In this document: in pieces, positions 59,592 through 64,000 of the stretch
Layout of the letters: each line of letters starts with the position of its first letter
How positions within the stretch are numbered: position 1 is the stretch's first letter
NCBI RefSeq assembly: GCF_025147765.1
Contig: NZ_CP102265.1
Location: 1,551,001 to 1,615,000, forward strand
DNA from: Blautia obeum ATCC 29174
GTDB lineage: Bacteria; Bacillota; Clostridia; Lachnospirales; Lachnospiraceae
Direction: 5' to 3'
Length of the DNA stretch: 64,000 bases
The notes under the pieces: generated by a model
What the model was told of the DNA's origin: nothing
What the model saw: the letters and a program-made list of their open reading frames with translations, nothing else
Database searches by the model: none
Position numbers and translations under genes: made by a program

Positions 59592-59622
59592 CATTAAAAA
59601 CCATGTAAAGGAGAACACAGGT

Positions 59623-60411
59623 ATGGCAAAATTTGTTACTATTGGAGAGAGACTTTCCACAACAGCACCAGCAGTTAATAAAGCATTTACAGAGAGAGAT
59701 CCTGAGCCGATCCTCAAAAGAGCAAAACAGCAGCTCGATGCAGGTGCTACATACCTCGATGTAAATATCGGACCAGCAGAGAACGATGGACCGGAACTGA
59801 TGAAATGGGCTGTAGAGCTTCTGCAGAGCAACTTTGACAATGTTCCGCTTGCACTGGATACTTCCAACGTTGCAGCTATCGAAGCTGGTATTTCTGTATA
59901 CAATCGTTCCAAAGGAAAACCGATCGTAAACTCCGCTGATGCTGCAGGAAGAATCGGTTATGTTGATGTTGCAGCTGCTAACGATGCAATCGTTATCGCT
60001 CTTTGCAACGGTGAAGGAATTGCAAAAGACAATGATGAACGTATGATGTACATGCAGACTCTGATGGAGAGAGGTATGGAACATGGTATGGACGTTGAGA
60101 ACGATATGTGGTTCGATCCGTTATTCCTGGTTATCAAAGGAATGCAGGACAAACAGATGGAAGTTCTTGAATTCATCAAAATGATCTCTGATATGGGAAT
60201 GAAGAGCACCGGTGGTCTTTCTAACAACTCCAACGGTATGCCGAAACATATCCGTCCGATCATGGACTCCGCTATGGTAGCTATGGCTATGATGCAGGGA
60301 CTTACATCCGCAATCGTTAACCCTAACGACCTGCGTCTGATGGAAACAATCAAATCCTGTGATATCATCAAAAATAATTACCTGTACGCAGATTCCTATC
60401 TGGAAATCTAA
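59623..60411 (+). CDS. acsE: Methyltetrahydrofolate:corrinoid/iron-sulfur protein methyltransferase
   Basis: 262 residues, a TIM-barrel pterin-binding enzyme. It moves methyl from CH3-THF to Co(I) of AcsCD. The motifs are GERLSTTAPAVNKAF, DAGATYLDVNIGPAENDG, LALDTSNVAAIEAG, IVNSADA and GGLSNNSNGMP. AAAGGAG precedes the ATG. Length is that of Moorella AcsE. Confidence 0.95.
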   Translation: MAKFVTIGERLSTTAPAVNKAFTERDPEPILKRAKQQLDAGATYLDVNIGPAENDGPELMKWAVELLQSNFDNVPLALDTSNVAAIEAGISVYNRSKGKPIVNSADAAGRIGYVDVAAANDAIVIALCNGEGIAKDNDERMMYMQTLMERGMEHGMDVENDMWFDPLFLVIKGMQDKQMEVLEFIKMISDMGMKSTGGLSNNSNGMPKHIRPIMDSAMVAMAMMQGLTSAIVNPNDLRLMETIKSCDIIKNNYLYADSYLEI

Positions 60412-60440
60412 TCAGTCTGACTTTTTTACGGCTGTAGATA

Positions 60441-60478
60441 AAAAAAGGCTGGAGGCTTCGCGGCCTCTGGCCTTTTTT
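60441..60478 (+). terminator. Terminator between acsE and acsV
   Basis: AAAAAAGGC... pairs with ...GCCTTTTTT in an almost continuous 17-bp stem (60441-60457 with 60462-60478) around TCGC, ending in six T. It would reduce transcription of the activator relative to acsE. Confidence 0.82.
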
Positions 60479-60557
60479 ATAAATATCAATAAGTCTGACG
60501 CCCAACGCCACAGCTGAAAGACAAGAATATTCACGAGGCGAGAAAGGTGGTTACCGC

Positions 60558-62486
60558 ATGTTTAAGGTGACATTTGCATTTGAAAATGGCAGTGAGGTAG
60601 AAGCATTTGCCAATGCGGGGGATAATCTGCTGGAGGTTGCACGTGGTGCGAACGTGGCAATTGATGCACCATGTTCCGGAAACGGAGCCTGCGGAAAGTG
60701 TCGGGTGCAGTTAAAAGGCGGAGAACTGGACTCAAAGAAAACTCTTCATATTTCTGATGAGGAATTTGAAAAAGGATGGCGTCTGGCATGCATGAGCAAA
60801 ATCTGCGCGGATGTGGAAGTACTTGTGCCGGACATCGCATCTGCTTACAAAAGCAGAATGAAAGTGGCAGACTTAAGTTCTAAAGAAGAAATCGCAATTT
60901 TTGAAAAAGCAAAAAATCAGGTCGAAGAGACCGGAATTCAGTTAAGAAATAGTCTGGAAGTTGTAGAACTCCAGATGACTGAACCAACACTGGATGATAC
61001 CATGCCGGATGTTGAGAGACTGACAAGAGCACTTCGCAAATTTATGAATCTGAAACGGATCAGAGTTCCGTATGCAGTTCTCCGTAAACTTCCGGATGTG
61101 CTCCGTGCAAGTAAATTTTCAGTGAAATGTGTGGTCCGCGTAACACCGGATGATATGTTTGTCTATGATATTTTTGATGCAAAAGAAGACGTGATCATGG
61201 GTGGACTCGCAGTAGATATTGGTACAACAACCGTTTCTGCTGTCATCATCAATATGGCTACGGGTGAAATCCTTGCCAAGAGTTCCTCCGGTAACGGACA
61301 GATCCGTTATGGTGCGGATGTTATCAACCGTATCATTGAGACAACGAAACCTGGTGGAATCAAAAAACTGCAGGATGCAGTGATCAAAGAAACGATCAAC
61401 CCGATGATTCATGAGATGTGCAGAAGCATTCACCTTCCGGAGAACCAGATTTATCGTATGTGTGTGGCATCCAATACGACAATGAACCATCTGTTCGCAG
61501 GAATTAATGCAGATTACCTGCGTACAGAACCATATATTCCGGCTTTCTTTAAAACAAATTCGCTGTTTGCATCAGATGTCGGAATTGAGATCAATGGAGA
61601 TGCCCATATTATTATGGCACCGAACATCGGAAGCTATGTGGGTGGCGATATCACAGCAGGTACACTGGTAAGTATGATCTGGAACAGACCGGAATTTTCA
61701 CTGTTTATCGACCTTGGTACCAACGGTGAGCTCGTTTTTGGAAACTCTGATTTTATGATGAGCTGTGCCTGCTCTGCCGGACCGGCATTCGAAGGTGGAG
61801 ATATCAGCTGCGGTATGCGTGCGACAGATGGAGCAATCGAAGCATGTACCATTGATAAAGAAACCATGGAACCGACATACAAAGTAGTCGGTGAACCTGG
61901 AACCAAACCGGTCGGTCTTTGCGGTTCCGGAATCATTGATGTGATCAGTGAACTGTTTATGACCGGAATCATCAACCCGAAGGGCAAATTTGTCCGTGAA
62001 GGTAAGCGTGTCCGCCATGACCATTATGGAATGGGCAGCTATGTGATCGCATTTGAGGAAGAGGCAGGATCTGTAAAAGATGTTGAGATCACAGAAGTAG
62101 ATATCGACAACTTCATCCGTGCAAAAGGAGCTATTTTCTCTGCAATCCGCACGATGCTGTCTTCGCTTGATTTTGATGTATCCATGATTGATGATGTTTA
62201 CGTTGCCGGTGGTATCGGAAGTGGAATCAACATGCAGAATGCAGTTAATATCGGAATGTTCCCGGATGTTCCGCTTGAGAAATTCCATTATATTGGTAAC
62301 TCATCACTGACAGGTGCTTATCTGATGCTTCTTTCCACACAGGCCGAGAAAAAGACCTATGAACTTGCATCAAATATGACATATATGGAGCTTTCGACAG
62401 TTCCGACTTACATGGATGAATTCGTGGGAGCATGTTTTATCCCACATACCGATGCATCTATGTTTCCGAATGTGCATCAAAGATAA
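60558..62486 (+). CDS. acsV: Corrinoid activation/regeneration protein (AcsV-like)
   Basis: 642 residues. An N-terminal [2Fe-2S] ferredoxin domain has Cys39-x5-Cys45-x2-Cys48 and Cys78. A linker follows, then the ASKHA-type ATPase part (GGLAVDIGTTTVSAVI, SNTTMNHLFAG, IDLGTNGELVFGN, GLCGSGIIDVI, VAGGIGSGINM). It reactivates Co(II) of the corrinoid protein to Co(I) with ATP, as for RACo proteins. GAAAGGTGG precedes the ATG. Confidence 0.92.
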   Translation: MFKVTFAFENGSEVEAFANAGDNLLEVARGANVAIDAPCSGNGACGKCRVQLKGGELDSKKTLHISDEEFEKGWRLACMSKICADVEVLVPDIASAYKSRMKVADLSSKEEIAIFEKAKNQVEETGIQLRNSLEVVELQMTEPTLDDTMPDVERLTRALRKFMNLKRIRVPYAVLRKLPDVLRASKFSVKCVVRVTPDDMFVYDIFDAKEDVIMGGLAVDIGTTTVSAVIINMATGEILAKSSSGNGQIRYGADVINRIIETTKPGGIKKLQDAVIKETINPMIHEMCRSIHLPENQIYRMCVASNTTMNHLFAGINADYLRTEPYIPAFFKTNSLFASDVGIEINGDAHIIMAPNIGSYVGGDITAGTLVSMIWNRPEFSLFIDLGTNGELVFGNSDFMMSCACSAGPAFEGGDISCGMRATDGAIEACTIDKETMEPTYKVVGEPGTKPVGLCGSGIIDVISELFMTGIINPKGKFVREGKRVRHDHYGMGSYVIAFEEEAGSVKDVEITEVDIDNFIRAKGAIFSAIRTMLSSLDFDVSMIDDVYVAGGIGSGINMQNAVNIGMFPDVPLEKFHYIGNSSLTGAYLMLLSTQAEKKTYELASNMTYMELSTVPTYMDEFVGACFIPHTDASMFPNVHQR

Positions 62487-62504
62487 TATCCAAGTGTGAA
62501 AAAT

Positions 62505-62541
62505 ACAAATGCTGTTCATGCTTGCAGGATAAAGCATTTGT
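62505..62541 (+). terminator. Hairpin after acsV
   Basis: ACAAATGCT pairs with AGCATTTGT around a 19-base loop, T-poor tail; a weak terminator. Confidence 0.5.
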
Positions 62542-62565
62542 TTAATAACTTAGAAGAGGTGTGTT

Positions 62566-63270
62566 ATGAGTTCTGACGTAAAAACAACAACATTTAGTCC
62601 GGCAGAAACAGAATCTGTAGGAGATAAACTGGGATATGGAAAAGACAGCAAAGAGCGTCTCCCATGGGAACATTATCTGAGCCAGTATCAGGAATCAGAT
62701 CCAAAGGAAATTGCTGCAAGACTTGGCATTTCCTATGATGAAGAACAGAAGTATTTTACTCTGAAATTTCTTGGGACGGTTTATCAGATTTCCTGGCCGG
62801 ATTTTCAGGTCAGCCACGAAGCGGATGATATGGGATTTTATCCTCTGGAAACCATGACCTATGCCAGAACTCTGACGATTCGTTTTCTGCTGAATGGTGC
62901 GGAAGCATCAGGTACCGGGAAATTCAAAACCTACAGAGAAATGCCGTGGGGTGAAGTATACCTTCGACAGTTTGACGGACGCTGTATCAAGCGGCTGGCA
63001 TTCTCCTATGGAAACCGTATCAAAGATTTTCAGGCAATCATGGAACACATGCACTGTGTTCCGGTGAAGCATGGAGACATTGCTTATAAGCTGGAGATCT
63101 TTCCAGATTATCTGGTACAGATGATCCTGTGGGAAGGAGACGATGAATTTCCGCCATCCTCACAGATTCTGTTTTCGGATAATTTTCCGATATCTTTTCA
63201 GGCAGAAGATATGGCTGTTATGGGCGATGTGATCATCGGATCACTGAAGTCCTTTGCGAAATGTATATAA
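62566..63270 (+). CDS. DUF3786 domain-containing protein
   Basis: 234 residues, cytoplasmic, no signal peptide. The DUF3786 features are IAARLGISYDEEQKYFTLKFLG, YQISWPDFQV and YLRQFDGRCIKRLAF, followed by a C-terminal strand-rich part (DYLVQMILWEGDDEFPPSSQILF, in part). Only two cysteines of note. No function is known; its place between acsV and fhs ties it to the corrinoid or acetogenesis pathway. AGAGGTG precedes the ATG. Confidence 0.8.
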   Translation: MSSDVKTTTFSPAETESVGDKLGYGKDSKERLPWEHYLSQYQESDPKEIAARLGISYDEEQKYFTLKFLGTVYQISWPDFQVSHEADDMGFYPLETMTYARTLTIRFLLNGAEASGTGKFKTYREMPWGEVYLRQFDGRCIKRLAFSYGNRIKDFQAIMEHMHCVPVKHGDIAYKLEIFPDYLVQMILWEGDDEFPPSSQILFSDNFPISFQAEDMAVMGDVIIGSLKSFAKCI

Positions 63271-63297
63271 AATGTATATAAAAAGGAGGTAACTTTT

Positions 63298-64000
63298 ATG
63301 GGATTCAAAAGTGACATCGAAATTGCACAGGAGTGCGAAATGCTGCCAATCACAAAGATTGCAGAAAAAGCAGGTATTGATGATAAATATCTGGAGCAGT
63401 ACGGAAAATACAAAGCAAAAATTGATTATAATCTTCTGAAAGAAAGTGACAGAAAAGACGGTAAGCTGATCCTTATGACAGCAATCAACCCGACACCGGC
63501 CGGTGAAGGAAAGACTACTACAACCGTAGGTCTTGCAGATGCAATGCAGAAGCTTGGAAAGAGTGTTATGGTTGCTCTTCGTGAGCCATCTCTCGGACCG
63601 GTATTCGGTGTCAAAGGTGGTGCAGCAGGCGGCGGCTATGCACAGGTAGTTCCGATGGAAGATATCAACCTTCATTTCACAGGTGACTTCCATGCCATCG
63701 GTGCAGCAAACAACCTTCTTGCAGCAATGATCGACAACCATATCTTCCAGGGCAATGCTCTGAACATCGACCCGAGAAAGATCACATGGAAGAGATGTGT
63801 GGATATGAACGACCGTCAGCTTCGTAACGTAGTAGACGGACTTGGCGGAAGAACAAACGGTATGCCTCGTGAAGACGGATACGACATCACAGTTGCATCC
63901 GAGATCATGGCAGTCCTTTGCCTTGCAAGCGATATTACAGACCTGAAAGAAAGACTTTCCAAGATCATCATCGGATATACATATGGTAAAGTTTCCGAAC
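63298..64000 (+). CDS. fhs: Formate-tetrahydrofolate ligase, N-terminal part
   Basis: 234 residues are visible before the window ends. It makes 10-formyl-THF from formate, THF and ATP, the first THF step of the methyl branch. The marks are the P-loop TPAGEGKTTTTVGLADAM (in part), REPSLGPVFGVKGGAAGGGYAQV (in part), NLHFTGDFHAI and NHIFQGNALNID. AAGGAGG precedes the ATG at 63298. Two direct copies of AAATGTATAT stand just upstream. Confidence 0.97.
   Translation, partial: MGFKSDIEIAQECEMLPITKIAEKAGIDDKYLEQYGKYKAKIDYNLLKESDRKDGKLILMTAINPTPAGEGKTTTTVGLADAMQKLGKSVMVALREPSLGPVFGVKGGAAGGGYAQVVPMEDINLHFTGDFHAIGAANNLLAAMIDNHIFQGNALNIDPRKITWKRCVDMNDRQLRNVVDGLGGRTNGMPREDGYDITVASEIMAVLCLASDITDLKERLSKIIIGYTYGKVSE

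Noticed and set aside
1..64000. CRISPR array, prophage, insertion sequence or genomic island
   Set aside because: No spaced direct repeats, integrase, transposase or phage genes were seen, and composition is even across the window.

Overview
This window is a stretch of chromosome from a low-to-mid GC Gram-positive acetogen. Blautia or a close Lachnospiraceae relative is the best guess. The evidence is a complete carbonyl branch of the Wood-Ljungdahl pathway, Firmicutes-style operons (rimP-nusA-ylxR-ylxQ-infB), a T-box on pheST, TTGACA/TATAAT promoters, and AGGAGG ribosome sites. I saw no tRNA, rRNA, insertion sequence, prophage or CRISPR array.

Layout. 1-3350: the end of a type IIA topoisomerase B subunit and the whole A subunit (topoisomerase IV-like). 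3350-15600: a translation and RNA block: rimP leader, rimP, nusA, ylxR, ylxQ, infB, rbfA, nrnA, truB, ribF, rpsO, pnp, then nrdG and dut. 15700-24620: mixed single genes: DUF1292, exonuclease III, a GH13 protein lacking its catalytic residues, DUF5662, an autoregulated GntR-ABC exporter operon, DUF362, a cytidylate-kinase-like protein and a SleB-type wall hydrolase. 24800-34500: thrC, a 6S-like RNA with its own promoter and terminator, galM, a SpoIID-like protein, YihY, T-box-pheS-pheT and a histidine phosphatase. 34640-37291: a two-gene ion-driven motor resembling ZorA/ZorB, without Zorya effectors. 37400-47100: rplS, lepB, ylqF, rnhB, yraN, pgeF, a long-form prs, a DUF512 radical SAM gene, der, plsY, gpsA. 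An aldo/keto reductase follows on the minus strand.

48376-64000 is the metabolic core. It begins with a nickel-handling module (a His-rich protein, CooT, CooC). CO dehydrogenase (acsA/cooS), a second CooC, two tandem acetyl-CoA synthase genes (acsB), the corrinoid iron-sulfur protein (acsD, acsC), the methyltransferase (acsE), the corrinoid activator (acsV-like), a DUF3786 protein and the start of formate-tetrahydrofolate ligase (fhs) follow. Together they take CO2 to CO, the methyl group from methyl-THF to the corrinoid protein, and join both with CoA into acetyl-CoA. Hairpins, a terminator and an internal promoter between these genes suggest graded expression along the cluster.

The observations most worth a second look are the tandem acsB pair (very similar C-terminal parts, more diverged N-terminal parts), the stand-alone ZorAB-like motor, the His-rich/CooT/double-CooC nickel set, the GH13 and signal peptidase proteins with altered catalytic residues, the perfect operator palindrome over the gntR promoter, and the yraN gene with no standard start codon. 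Family assignments come from reading motifs; no database search was run.
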